Positions 44,711-55,750 of a stretch of DNA of 64,000 bases are shown here, piece by piece (the stretch's first letter is position 1; every line of letters starts with the position of its first letter). Source of the DNA: Acholoe squamosa (lineage: Eukaryota > Annelida > Polychaeta > Phyllodocida > Polynoidae). The notes beneath the pieces are model-generated. The model saw nothing but the letters and a program-made list of their open reading frames with translations, was not told the origin of the DNA and searched no databases. Both the position numbers and the translations under genes were made by a program. The stretch spans positions 3,474,501 to 3,538,500 of the forward strand of contig OX439041.1 of NCBI GenBank assembly GCA_949317995.1, in the 5' to 3' direction.

Positions 44711-44924
44711 GCCTGGTCAGGGGAGTCCGAGCCTCCCGATTATCCCTCCAGACGGACTCGGTTTCCTTGCGGACCGGTGCCGAGAATGATGATCCCCATG
44801 GTAGCGACAGGTCACCCCCCTGCCGTGGAGTGCCTTCCCAGGGTGATCCCCTATCCCCTGTATGGTCGGCCGGGGAAACTGGGATGTCACGAGTCGTCTC
44901 TTTCTAGGTGAGTCAGCGCCAAGC

Positions 44925-45467
44925 TCAAGGCTCTGAGTCCTCCCATCTAGCCTCTTGTGCTGCCCTCTCCTCCTCTCTAGCCTTCCGCCTTTCATCCATT
45001 TCCACATCGTACTGCCAAGCCCAGGCTCTTTGGTTCGTCACGAGACCATCTTCCATCGGACGAGGCTGCGGCACCATCTGTGGTACGTGGACGTCAGCAG
45101 CCGCGGCAGCGGCACCAGGTACAGTGTGGTGCTGAGGCATGGCCTGGTACTGCGGTACGTGCGGCAGCGGTACTTCTTGGCCTCTCCCTTGCGGCAGCGG
45201 TACCTCCTGATCCAGTCCCTGCGGCAGCGGCACACCCTGGTCCGGTACCTGCGGCAGCGGCACGCCCTGGTCCAGTCCCTGTGGCAGTGGTACCCCTTGG
45301 TCCTGCGGCACGTGCGGCAGCGGTACGGTGTCCCCCTGCGGCAGCGGCACGGAAAATGGCGGACCTTCTTCCCTGGACCTTCTCAGAAATATGTCCTCTC
45401 CAGGGATAACTTCCACTAGGTTACCCCTTCTTCCTGCCATAAGTTCTTGAATTTCCCTGTCACTCAT
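44925..45467 (-). CDS. gag: Element B gag N-terminus with VPLPQ repeats
   Basis: The frame is open from within the LTR, but the first ATG after the PBS is at 45467 (MSDREIQELM), about 40 bases downstream of the PBS, so I start there. Residues ~35-100 are a run of GVPLPQ-type units encoded by a GCGGCAGCGGTAC-rich repeat (45115-45360). A charged helix ends the ORF (MDERRKAREEERAAQE). The downstream gag frame is different, so a frameshift at ~44.9 kb separates it from the capsid part. Confidence 0.6.
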   Translation of the reverse strand: MSDREIQELMAGRRGNLVEVIPGEDIFLRRSREEGPPFSVPLPQGDTVPLPHVPQDQGVPLPQGLDQGVPLPQVPDQGVPLPQGLDQEVPLPQGRGQEVPLPHVPQYQAMPQHHTVPGAAAAAADVHVPQMVPQPRPMEDGLVTNQRAWAWQYDVEMDERRKAREEERAAQEARWEDSEP

Positions 45468-45508
45468 ATTAAAACCCCCAGCGTAGAGTTCTTTCCTTTG
45501 AAAACACT

Positions 45509-45519
45509 GGCTGTCACCA
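45509..45519 (-). other. Primer binding site of element B
   Basis: On the minus strand the LTR end (TTACA) is followed by one T and then TGGTGACAGCC, the position and TGG start expected for pairing with a tRNA 3' CCA end. The tRNA identity is not assigned. Confidence 0.65.
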
Positions 45520-45520
45520 A

Positions 45521-45836
45521 TGTAACGGGAATTAGTATGAGTGTAGAGAAGACACAAGACAGAAGTGCTGTAAATAAACTAGAGTTCAATATTGAAGAAT
45601 GCAGGAATGTAACATCACTTGTCATCAACTTATCACCAGCTCGCGTCGTTCCTGTAGCCTAGTAGAGAGTAGCAGTGGAGGCATTAAGACCAGCACAGGG
45701 CACGTCCTACTCTCAGCTCAAGCGAGACTAGACTGGCCCCCGTGCAGCACACGTCGTCTTATATACGTGCGCCGCCCGGGGCGCCCCCTACCGGGTGCGT
45801 GCCGCTGTGCCGCCCTCGGTGCCGCCCACCGCTACA
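45521..45836 (-). mobile_element. 5' LTR of element B
   Basis: 316 bases with TGTA...TACA ends (minus strand TGTAGCGG to CCGTTACA), a TATA box on the minus strand (GTATATAAG, 45759-45768) and the PBS one base inside. The CCGTTACA end is identical to that of the LTR at 49634-49980. No second copy is present at the left end of the element. Confidence 0.85.
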
Positions 45837-45837
45837 A

Positions 45838-45958
45838 TAGATAGGGGCAGTAATCAAGATCAGTTGTAATGTCACTCACAGACCAATTATCCAGCTAGTA
45901 AGATCAATCACACAGGTGCAGAATATGGCTTAACTTAATAATTCCATGATAGAAAATG
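45838..45958 (+). repeat. Dispersed repeat fragment flanking element B
   Basis: CATAGGGGCAGTAATCAAGA-type sequence through GATAGAAAATGG matches 27050-27171 nearly base for base. It is the right half of the repeat copy that element B entered. Confidence 0.9.
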
Positions 45959-46084
45959 GATATCAGCACTGTTTGGGGGAATATAAGCACTGATTGGGGT
46001 CGATATCAGCACTGTTTGGAGTGGATATCTGTATGATTTTAGTGGATATCAGCACTATTCTTTGGACATGAACATATTTAAAAT

Positions 46085-46820
46085 TGTCCACCCACTGCAG
46101 GACTTGAACATTCAACCTATGGACTTAAGTGCCCTAACCACTACCCCATGTAGGTAGGTGACTGACAGCAGCATATAACCCCTACTATGCAGAAGTATGA
46201 GAGTGGGTGTAGTTTAACTAGGTCTGTATAAGTCAATAATATATCCTTTGTGCATGTGCAGGTGCACCTATCCCAAAAAAAAACAATTTTTTTTTCAGCA
46301 GAACTAAATAAACAAACTTTTTCTATGCATAAATAAACATTATTTTAAAATTAAAACGTTTTAAAACATTATTTTAATTTTTGAAAAAAAAATAATGTTT
46401 TACAGTGTAAGGATGATTGGTCCAATGAGGAGAGGCAAATGAAAAACTAAATGAAGTGTGGATTTGAACCTCCGACCCTTAGATGAAGATTCCCAAGCTA
46501 TCTCCATTAGGCCACTTAGCCTTGTTTGGTGACTGGAGAGATTTATGTCTATATAAGTTAGCATGTCAGGATATATGATTCCTTTCTGAACAGTTTTACA
46601 TTTCAGGTTTTTCTTTAAACCTAATGAGAACCTTTTCTGAACGTTCAGAAAAAAGTCAGGAAAGGTTGGGAAAAAGGTGTGGGTTGTAACCCCCTCCCCC
46701 TCCCTCCCCCTGTCCCCTATGGTAGGTCCTGGACAGGTCTATTTCTCAGCCAGCCATGTGTAGTATAGTGGTTCGCATGCAGCACTTCTAGTCCATAGAT
46801 TGAAAGTTTGAACCCCACCT
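46085..46820. repeat. Three tRNA-like (SINE head) sequences in 750 bases
   Basis: Pol III A- and B-box-like pairs occur at 46085-46152 (minus: GGTAGTGGTTAGGGC ... GTTCAAGTCC), 46459-46524 (minus: GTGGCCTAATGG ... GGTTCAAATCC) and 46754-46820 (plus: AGTATAGTGGTTCGC ... GTTTGAACCCC). None folds obviously as a full cloverleaf, so tRNA-derived SINE remnants are more likely than tRNA genes. Confidence 0.5.
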
Positions 46821-48311
46821 TTGGCAATGGATTTCTCATTGGTTTAAACATGTGAGAATCGTGTAATAAACCTTGTATGATATCCTTTTGTACAAGGCCT
46901 GAGTTAATGGTTATCCATACCTAGTTAATAACATGCCAATACTACTGTACTAAAATGACTCATGGTTGGCCCAATGTGTGCCTTATAAGTTTGTCAGGGC
47001 TGACCCAGGATTCATTGGAGGTTGTTTCAGGGTGCACATGGTACCCATTATGCTGGTTATTATCACTGCCAGGTGCCAGAACACGCAATGCATGACCCAC
47101 TGAGTATCCATACTTAGTTAATACACAAGGGATTACATGGTAAAAACCCTACTGCTTTTCCTAGCTTGGTTTGCACCAGTTCAGCTCTTGAAGCCTCAAG
47201 TGTTGTATTCTACTAGCTAGGATTTTCGTATACCTCATGGTAATCAATGCATATTCAATTAATATTCGCAAGTATAGCAAAGGAAGATTGGCAATACTGT
47301 GTCCATGGTCAGTTAGAAATGTATCACCCTCTTTTATTTCATGTTAAAAACCAGTCTATTAGTATGGGAAGACCCATTTACCATAGGGTCTAGGAGAAAC
47401 TGAATCCCATTCTCTACTGCCCCTTGTGATGTCATCAAAACAGCCTGACACCTCTCAACCAAAAGTCATTTTTGAAGGCTCTTTTACATACCAAGAATAG
47501 AATAGATACAGAGATCCAGTGGAATTACTCCAAATTGAATGTGAGAAGCACTTAGTTTGGATAATAGTTATTATTCAATATTGCTGATCAATTTATCATT
47601 ATGACTGCCATTATGACACGTTTATATTGAAATCATACTTTATGAAATTGCAATGGCAGTAGACTCATAGCATTTAACTTCGTTCGAGTAGCTCTTTTCT
47701 CGACACACTACAAATGCTGTTCTTCAAATAGGTGCATAGGCGCTAATTGTACAGAACATTTTTAGGGTAGGACCTAAGATCACAAGAGTCCCAAATTGTA
47801 GTCACTGTGCATTCCTAGCCTGTTAAGAAATTGCTTTGTCTGGCAAAATCCATTCTAGATAATAGAGAGGTTAAGATGATGACGTGTACTGCCACACATA
47901 TGTCTAGAATGATAGGGAGAAGCAGGCTACAGACGTTGCAATACATGTTACAAGTCTGCAGAAATTAAAGTCTCTATTATATGTCCGCTCCCCTCCCTTT
48001 CTTTGTTTAGAATTTGGCCATTACAGGTTGCTGTAAGATGTATACTTCTGATGTCTGAGGTAAAAAAGCAATGGAAATGATATTTGTACTAAGCTGTAGG
48101 CTTCTGCTAACTACTCCTTGGTTCTAAATACTTTTATATAGTATTGTCTCCTGTACTTTAAAGACATACAATGCTCTGGTTGTGCTTGATCTTCATGAAA
48201 AACACTCTCTATTATCTAGAGTGTCACTTTTTTCAAAAAGAAATCACTCTTTTCCAATAATACAAATACGTAATATGGCAAAGGCACTTCTGAATACCAA
48301 AGAAAAAAAAA
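46821..48311. other. Non-coding stretch, nothing recognised
   Basis: AT-rich, no ORF of note, no clear repeat structure. Confidence 0.5.
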
Positions 48312-49485
48312 CGTTACGTATGTGAGGATTTGGATAGAGCAATACTTTTAAACATCACAGATCATCTGCATCACTATTTCTTGTACAGGACTTGTTAAGT
48401 TAATAGTTCAAAGGGATATCTTAACACATTAGACTATATTATGGGTCATTTCCATCTCACTCTGAGCGCATGCCATCCTCCTTGGGCAGCCTGTCCTCCT
48501 CAGAAACTTGGAGACTGCAAAAGATTGAATATAGTTGTTAAACAACTAAGGTGAGTCATATCAAGCAATTATGCTCTAATATTTACAGTTTCTCAATGGG
48601 GGAAGAGAAGTAAGTAGGAACAAAAAATTGTGTATGGATAGAACCCCACAAATATCATTGCTGACTGGCAGTGCAGCCTTACCCTAGAATATCACAACCA
48701 TAAAAAAATTTTGAAAAAAAAAATTGCAGGATTGCTACACTCACTACTATTTTAGTTTGGGGAACCATATGTGCATCTAATGGTGAATTATGTAAAGTAT
48801 GGGTGGGTCTGAAGTACACATTGTAACCAAAATGAACGAAACCTTACATACGTAACGTCTTCAAATTTGTGGGAAAATGGTAATTGCCTTAATTCTATCC
48901 AGGACATTTTTATAAGATGGTCAACCAATTTATTTGAAAAATTCTATTTGGAGGTGTGTGGTGCAACACATATAGTAAACACCTCACATACGTAAGAGCA
49001 GTTAATCTTGCTAAATAATGCACTTCAACAAATAATTTGATTGGGGATAAATATACAGCAGGGGTAGCTCCCGAAGGGCAATTTCCATTCCCCAGTGAAA
49101 ACGTTATGTATGTGAGGAAAATAAAGCCTTAAAGAGTATGGGGCTTCTTGGCCAAATTAAATGGCATTACTAAGGTGCTATGGCCAGTCTATGGCTTGGG
49201 ACTTTCAATCAGAGGGAAATATAACCAAAAATACATCATTTCCATGCAATCTAAGACAATTGCAGAGCTTCACATATATAACACAGACTATTTCATGAGA
49301 ATTTGATTGAAATTCCAAACCTTTTTGAGAAATGTAGTGTAAATGGAGCTGCAAAATTACAGTAGACTGTGAGCTTAGCTAATTTGAGATTCTCTGAGTG
49401 ACTTCCAGTGGACGGTCATTTCTGCCAGGGCAACTGGAAACATTTCCTTCTCCTCCACATATTTGTGTTATGTATGTGAGGATTT
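48312..49485. repeat. Dispersed 15-bp motif GTTAYRTATGTGAGG, six copies
   Basis: Copies: 48312-48329 (+), 48842-48857 (-), 48981-48996 (-), 49101-49118 (+), 49268-49283 (-, degenerate), 49467-49485 (+). Spacing is irregular and sequence between copies is not repeated. Two more copies lie at 62.5-62.7 kb. Confidence 0.8.
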
Positions 49486-49633
49486 CCACACCAATACGGA
49501 AAGACCCCCTCTGTCAGGTTCGGAATATCCTGTAAATACCCCTGTACCAGGTAAAATCTGAGCCCTGCATTATTTGCCAGTGCTGCATATTTACCCTGCC
49601 ATGGGAAATAAGTCAGCACCTGCAGTAATCTCT

Positions 49634-49980
49634 TGTAGGGGTCGGCATTGTTGTGTATATATTAGTGCGCTTCATCCGAGAGATGTGTTTGTGTGGTGCT
49701 CGTTCCTTCTATGCCAACCAGATGTCGCTTTGCGATACCCGTTTGGTACAAGAGGGGGCAGCACCACACTTTGCGTCCAGCTCCTAGTTAGGAGCCGGAT
49801 GAACCGCAGAAGAGGACCTAGTCCAGTCCAGACGTGTGATCTCTTCTCGAATAAAAACCTACCCGAGTGGTAGGAAGTCTGGGGCTTTGCCCAACCCGAA
49901 ATCCTCGTGTTGTGTTGGTATCTCTAGTGTTAAGCGAGCCAAAGAGCCAACCGACAGATAAGTCGAAACCAACCGTTACA
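49634..49980 (+). mobile_element. 5' LTR of the degraded element
   Basis: Starts TGTAGGGG and ends CCGTTACA (TGTA...TACA), about 347 bases, with GTATATATTAG near 49654, AATAAA at about 49850 and the PBS one base beyond. The left edge could instead be TGTTGTG at 49649. Confidence 0.7.
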
Positions 49981-49981
49981 C

Positions 49982-49994
49982 TGGTGCCGAGACC
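49982..49994 (+). other. Primer binding site, tRNA-Phe-like
   Basis: TGGTGCCGAGACC follows the LTR after a single C. It differs by one base from the complement of the common eukaryotic tRNA-Phe 3' end (TGGTGCCGAAACC). Confidence 0.7.
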
Positions 49995-50125
49995 AGTTGT
50001 TTTGGGGTGGAGCACGACCAGACGGCTGAAAGTCGCAGACTACCCAATGCGAGTTTGAGGGATTCAAAGAGGATGGTATCACATCCCAGCATCTGCTGTT
50101 AGACTGGAAACCGGGTCAACAGCTT

Positions 50126-51841
50126 ATGTATAACCTGGATGGTGTGCAGGGAGTTTTCTCAACACCGGGTCTAACAGACGATTCCACCATGACTGGAGAT
50201 GGGATCGTTAAACTATACCCAAGTACTCCTAGAGATGTTGCTTCAGATACTTTGGTATTAAGCGGGTTGGTAAAACCTGCCAGGTTAGACTTGTACGATT
50301 GGTCTCAAGTAATAATTAGCAGGCGCCAGCTAGGACCTAGCATCCTGGCGAGCACTTCTAAGATACTAGAAACCCCTAAGGCTCAAAGTCCAATTCAACT
50401 GACGGAGATGCCTACAGGAGGGGGAATACATGGGTCGACCCGACTGACTCGGGAGACACCATTGATGACATCATCGGATCATGAGAGCGATGATGAAAGG
50501 GATGGTGAAGATCCAAAAGGATCAACCACCACCCAGAGGGATATTACCGAGAAATACGGAAATGTATACTTTGGGACTATCCCTAGAAGAGGCCTTGTCG
50601 GACTCCGTATTTAATCCGGGGGTAGCCGCAAGTCCAGACATGGGCGTCGGATAGGCCCCGGATATAAGTTGAACTCGGCTTATTTGAAAGCCAGGGACCA
50701 AGTAGAGCAGCAAGCTAAGAAGCAGCATGAACAATTCATAGCTGCACAAAAGAAGATAGAGTTTGAGACACGAGAGCGGATCAATCAGAGATAGACAGTA
50801 AGTTGGCTGACCTGGAAAAGGGGGAAGCCAATAGACGAAGGGCGATTGACAAGGCTAGAGCCGAGGAAGTCCCTAAAGCTGGGGATGTAAACAGATTACA
50901 ATCTGAGTTAAGTGCAATGGAGGAAAATTTAAAAAGACTTCAACTTTGAAAGCTGAAATTGAATCCAAACTGATCTCAGAACAGGATGAGATCCATAGGG
51001 AAACCACTGAGTACCAAATGTCTCAGAAAGAAAAAGGTGAGAAGTATTGTTTGTTAAAAGATACTTTGAAGAAGGAGGCACAAGCCGCCCAGGCTGAACA
51101 GAACCGAGCTGTCTCGGACAATGAAAAGATCTGATCCAAGATCTTGTCCGAGAATGCTCAGTTAAGAGAGGAACAGAGGAACCTGACCACAGACGTGGCA
51201 ACCCTGACTCTAAACAAGTCCGCTATGGAAAGCTACTTGAGGGAAAAGGAGCATACCAATCGACCTCCAAAGAGTACGGACCAGAATCCCGACTCTACCT
51301 TTGTCAAAGAGGGTGACTTTGTCTCCTGCTTGACACCCGGAATGTTGATCAGGGTGGAGTCTACGTTAGGACCCAAGATCAAAATGGACGGACTAGTAGA
51401 GTTCGCATTAGTGAGGTTCCGGTAGTCCATAACTTGGACCCGGACTTCGTACAGAGGGATTGTTCCGACACGAGTGCTGAAACAAGCAGATTCCACATAC
51501 ATGTGGATCAGACAGACAATGTTGGACTGGACACTGGTAATCCGGGCAACCAGCAGAATGCTCAGGGTAGCAGTAGTCAGCAAGGACAAGCTGGCCAAGT
51601 GCCTAATGCTGGTGGTCAGGGCAGGTCTGCCAATGCGAATGGCCAAGGGGGTAGTGGTAGCTGGGGTACCAATCCCAATGCTGGTGGTGGAGGTTACGCT
51701 GGTTATAATGGGTCACAGTGGAATTATACCCAACCACCACCACCACCACCTCCAAACAATTTAGTGTCAATTTGTGTGGTGGTGACAATTATGAGGCGAG
51801 TGGCCACACTGGGGGAGAGGAAGGATGGATCAATGAGTTGA
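50126..51841 (+). pseudogene. gag: Gag remnants of the degraded element
   Basis: Fragments in several frames: 50126-50614 (N-terminal part with SDHESDDERDGED), 50946-51425 (charged coiled coil with IESKLISEQDEI and ENAQLREEQRNL, cut by TGA near 51133), and 51434-51841 (Gly/Asn/Gln-rich with poly-Pro). No capsid major-homology region or CCHC knuckle is visible, so either Gag is unusual or a central part is deleted. The poly-Pro stretch overlaps the pol frame, which begins about 51718. Confidence 0.6.
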
Positions 51842-53169
51842 TTCGAGTGTGTGGGACACGCCTTCCCCCAAGTCATCCATGTCTGGAGTTTTTAAGAGGA
51901 CTCGGATTGAATCTTGGTGATTCGGGAGACTTTCATCAGTTTATCAGTACCCCATCCCCACTCGGAGGGAGACGGTGGTATATACCCGTATCTGTGGAAG
52001 GCCCGGTAGGAGAATTCTTAGTGGATACTGGAGCTAGCCACTCCTGTGTGTCCAAAGGATTCTTCAACGCGGTGGCCAGCAGTCATGAGAACCTCAAAAC
52101 GGAGGTAAATGCTTGCAAGGCTGACGGAAGCAGTATGAGAACGTTTGGGAAGACTTTTATGCCTATCCGGATAGGAGGCAAAGAATTTGTTCTTTCGCCG
52201 ACTATCGCAGAGGTTAGTGATGACGGAATCCTTGGTCTGGATTTTACAAACCTGTATGGGGCTATGTTGGATCCGCAGAATGGGATGATGAGTATCCGAA
52301 ACCCCTATGGCTTGCATGTACAATGCATGTTAAGACAAGTGTCTTCAGTAGCTTCGGTTATACACACTGTGAAAATCCCTCCGGGTACGACTTGCGACGT
52401 CCTTTAAGGCGGAGCAATGGCCCAGAAGGGTGAGACGGGAGTCTTTGAACCCGACACAATACATTTATCGAGCATCGGGTTGGACTCAGTGGATATGTTG
52501 GTGTCAAATGCAGCATGGTCTGTATTACCCATGACTAACCGAACCGGCTCAGTGATTTATCTGAAACGTGGCGACAGTGTTGGGGTGATGAGTTTGGTAG
52601 AACACTTCGCCGAGGCCAAGTTTAATAAACCATTGAACCGCGTTAGTAAGCATCCAATGGATGAAGAATTTCAGAAACTGATTGATAAATCAGGTTTACA
52701 GGATATGGAGCATAAACGGCACCTAGGGGACCTCCTGCAAAGGTATGAAAATGCTTTCGGCAGGGAGGGAGGACCCGTAGATGAAACCGATAAGGTGTTG
52801 CACACTATTGATGTGGGCGACAAGAAACCTTTTAAGATACCGTATCGTAGACTTCCTCTCAAGAAGAAGTTAATATGTGAACAGAATACAAAAGCAGCTG
52901 GAGCAGCTGGGGTAATCGTGCCGAGCTTGAGCCCCTGGTCCAGCCCTGTTTGTATGACCACAAAGAAAGACGGTACAATCCGTTTCTGTGTCGATTACCG
53001 GAAACTGAATGGTATGACAAAGAAGATATCGTATCCTCTACCAAGGATCGACGAGACTTTAGATAGCTTGGGTGGGAACCAATGGTTCTGCACCCTGGAT
53101 TTGCAGTCTGGGTATTGGCAGATACCAATGCACCCTAAGGACATAGAGAAAACTGCGTTCTCTAGTTAG
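51718..53169 (+). pseudogene. pol: Protease and first half of RT, degraded element
   Basis: The frame is continuous apart from TAA at 52405-52407 and ends at TAG 53167-53169; element A has sense codons at both points. FLVDTGASHS (52018-52045) is the retropepsin active site, DGILGLDF the flap-end block. RT motifs FCVDYRKLN and LQSGYWQ follow. This is the only place in the window where the protease active site of this lineage survives. Confidence 0.88.
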
Positions 53170-53193
53170 TCGGGACTATTCCAGTATAATGTC

Positions 53194-53912
53194 TTGCCTT
53201 TTGGATTGTGTAATGCGCCCGCTAGGTTTGAGGCTATGATGGAATCTCTACTCAGCAACCTGCTGTGGAAGAAGTGTCTGGTTTACTTGGATGATGTTGT
53301 TGTGTTCGGCAAGTCATTTCAGGAGTGTCACACAAACCTACAGCTGGTCCTGGATAGGATTTTAGCCAATGGCCTAAAATTCAAGCCTAAGAAATGTAAC
53401 CTGTTTAAGAAAACAATTAGATACCTGGGAAGGATCATTACCCCCAACGGGGTAAGTGCGGATCCGGAGAAGCTTGAGGCTGTGGAAAATTGGGATAGAC
53501 CCACGAGTGTGAATTTTGCTCCTATTACCGTGATTTTATACCAAATTACTCTCGTGTAAGTTTTCCCATGCAATGCTTACCTCATTGGACACCGGGTAGG
53601 GCTCGGAAACCCTTCCCATTGACCAGCAAGCAAGAAGAATCTTTTAAAAAGATAAAAGATTTATTTAGAAACACCCCGGTATTGAAATATTCCACTCCCA
53701 AAGGGCATTTCATACTAGACACCGATGCGAGCAATGATGCTATAGGAGCGGCACTCTCTCAGGTCCAGAATGGGGTCAAAGTTCCATTAGCATTCGCTAG
53801 CAACACGTTAAGCAAGACCCAGCATAATTATTGTACCACTAAAAGAGAAATTCTCGCTGTAGTGGTATATACGAAGAAGTTTAAGCATTTCCTGTGGGGA
53901 ACTGACTTTTGA
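53194..53912 (+). pseudogene. pol: Second half of RT and RNase H, degraded element
   Basis: MPFGLCNAP and YLDDVVVFG (near 53287) complete the RT palm. A small deletion and frameshift near 53510-53530 shift the frame; the following part (53568-53912) has FILDTDASND and NTLSKTQHNYC of RNase H. About a dozen residues (including the TDHSS block) are deleted at 53910, after which decayed sequence runs to 54266. Confidence 0.88.
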
Positions 53913-54266
53913 ATTTTAAAGACGCCGAAGGGATGATTGGAAGATGGTTGGCTCACTTATCCGAGTTCGGATTAGAGCATAAGCAGATCGAGCACCCACC
54001 AGGTGCAAAGCATATAAATCCGAAAGTACCAAAATGTGACTTGTGAAGACTGCAGTGCCCACAATGCTGTGGTCGCTGGGTTGGTGTATACCACCCCCCG
54101 TATCCCCTGGGAGGAGGCTGTATGCAGCTATCTAAATTGGTCCCCAGAGACCATCAAGAAGTTTTAACAGTCGGATCCCACCACTGCGCGCATATTGGAA
54201 TACTTGCGGAAAGGTATTAAGCCGGTAAGGCCAATGTTATCTCTAGAAGACAGAGAAACAAGATAA

Positions 54267-54815
54267 TTGATAGCTCAATGGACCGAGCTGGAGATCCGAG
54301 ATGGCATATTGTGTAGATGGAAGACTACTTCCACCGGCAATAAGCTATTGCAAATAGTGATTCCCACCTCAATGAGAAGGGATATCATGTATTATTGTCA
54401 TGGACACCAAACGAGTGGCAATTTTGGGAAGAAAAGATCCATAGAACGTCTGCAAAGACGATATTACTGTCCCGATCATCGTAAAAACATGGCAGGACCC
54501 GGCCTAGGCAAGCTACCCTTGTCCCAGGAATTGTTTGGTGTCAGATTTGCTCGAGTACCAATATACCTCATTAGTGGATTTAAAACGACCCCCAGAGAGA
54601 ATACTTGTATGAAGGTCGTCACAGACTACTATACTAAGTACACTCGGGTGTTTCCTCCTCCTAATCACAAAGCCGCTACAAGTGCCAAGGCATTTGTAAA
54701 AGACTGGGTGCTACATTTGGGCATACCCCTCATGATGCACAGTGATCAAGGTAGAGAGTTTGAGTCAGAGTTATGGCAGGAAATGTGCAATTACTTAGCA
54801 ATATGTAAGACCTAG
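54267..54815 (+). pseudogene. pol: Integrase fragment, degraded element
   Basis: HGHQTSGNFG (finger), GKLPLSQELFGVRFAR and HSDQGREFE match element A closely. The second finger half is deleted (about 15 residues missing before KNMAGPG), the first catalytic Asp is replaced by Leu (PIYLISG), and the Glu region and the C-terminus are absent. Confidence 0.88.
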
Positions 54816-54934
54816 ACCCAGAACCTAACCCGGAGCCAGCTGAGAAGATGGACACTGGAGACGAGTTTGATGACTCTGCCAGCTTCCTCTCACCAGTACC
54901 CATAGGGTAAACAGGTCTAAGCTAAAGTATAGAA

Positions 54935-55085
54935 ATGACCCTGGGTGATCTTTGACCCGGAGTCATTTTTGACCCTGCCCCCCACCATCCCCCCACTTAC
55001 CCTACTTGAAGAATTTTCACCCCAGAGTCATTTTTGACCCTGGGTCATTTTTGACCCAGAGTCATTTATGACCCCGTCCCCCACC
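54935..55085. repeat. Short repeats of GAGTCATTTTTGACCC
   Basis: At least five variants of AGTCATTTTTGACCC / GGGTCATTTTTGACC separated by C-rich tracts. The unit is itself nearly palindromic (GTCA...TGAC). Confidence 0.8.
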
Positions 55086-55750
55086 CCTCCCCTTCCCCCT
55101 CTCTCTGCCTTATGAGTTGACCTAGATAAGTGGCCTCTCCCCTATACTGACTTTCAGTTATGAATGGGCAGTAGATTAAGTTTCAAATTGTGTTTTCTCA
55201 ACTGCTATAGTTCATATCCAAAAGTTATTTTAGATTTAGATCAATCATACATCTTTCCAGTGATGTATGATTGATCAATCTCAAATGTGATACAAACTTA
55301 TCATTTGCATTATTGTGAGCCCAGAGAGTTATTTTCCCTCATACCCACTGCAGTCAGGGTCAGTGTCAGAATAATTGTACAAAACCTGGAAAACCATGGT
55401 TTTTGGCCTTTATGAAGCCATAGAATAAATTATGCTTATCCAATCTTGTCTTCCATGGTCTCATCTTACAGAAGACATTCTAGCCTTTCAGAAAAATATC
55501 CATTTGTGTCTGTCGGGTAAATATTCTTTGAGTTAAGGTGACCAAAAGTCCCAAAATCACTAAAAATTCTGTTTTTTTTGCAGTTTATGTCATTTTGCAT
55601 ATGTCCTATTGTCCACTCAAAGACTAGAAACACATCCAAAATTGCCTGTGGTATTAGGCATATATTAGGCCTACACTATTTATGTCAGTTTAGGTGGATG
55701 TTGATCGAGAATTTTTTACTATGGTCACTCATGTGTGAAATTTTACTCTT
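55086..55750. other. Non-coding stretch, nothing recognised
   Basis: AT-rich; a 69-codon ORF (55578-55787) has no protein-like features. Confidence 0.4.

Larger units (their letters stand above)
34172..45836 (-). mobile_element. Ty3/gypsy element B, GC-rich, minus strand, 3' LTR missing
   Basis: Reading on the minus strand from 45836: LTR, PBS, gag, CCHC knuckle, protease, RT, RNase H, integrase, GPY/F module, then Ala/Arg-, SR- and zinc-finger-coding sequence to about 35030, and a 3' non-coding part. It is strikingly GC-rich against AT-rich surroundings. It is inserted in a copy of the dispersed repeat seen at 26.6-27.2 kb (left flank 34074-34172, right flank 45838-45958), but about 300 bases of that repeat and the 3' LTR are absent, implying a later deletion at the left end. 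Confidence 0.85.
49634..54909 (+). mobile_element. Degraded Ty3/gypsy element, relative of element A
   Basis: 5' LTR, PBS, gag remnants, protease, RT, RNase H and integrase in order, each homologous to element A where they overlap. Multiple stops, frameshifts and deletions are present, and no 3' LTR or zinc-finger ORF follows. Integrase is cut after IAICKT-type sequence near 54810 and joins an acidic tail in another frame ending at TAA near 54908. Confidence 0.9.

Noticed and set aside
46459..46524. Functional tRNA gene
   Set aside because: A and B boxes are present but no convincing acceptor stem or full cloverleaf was found.
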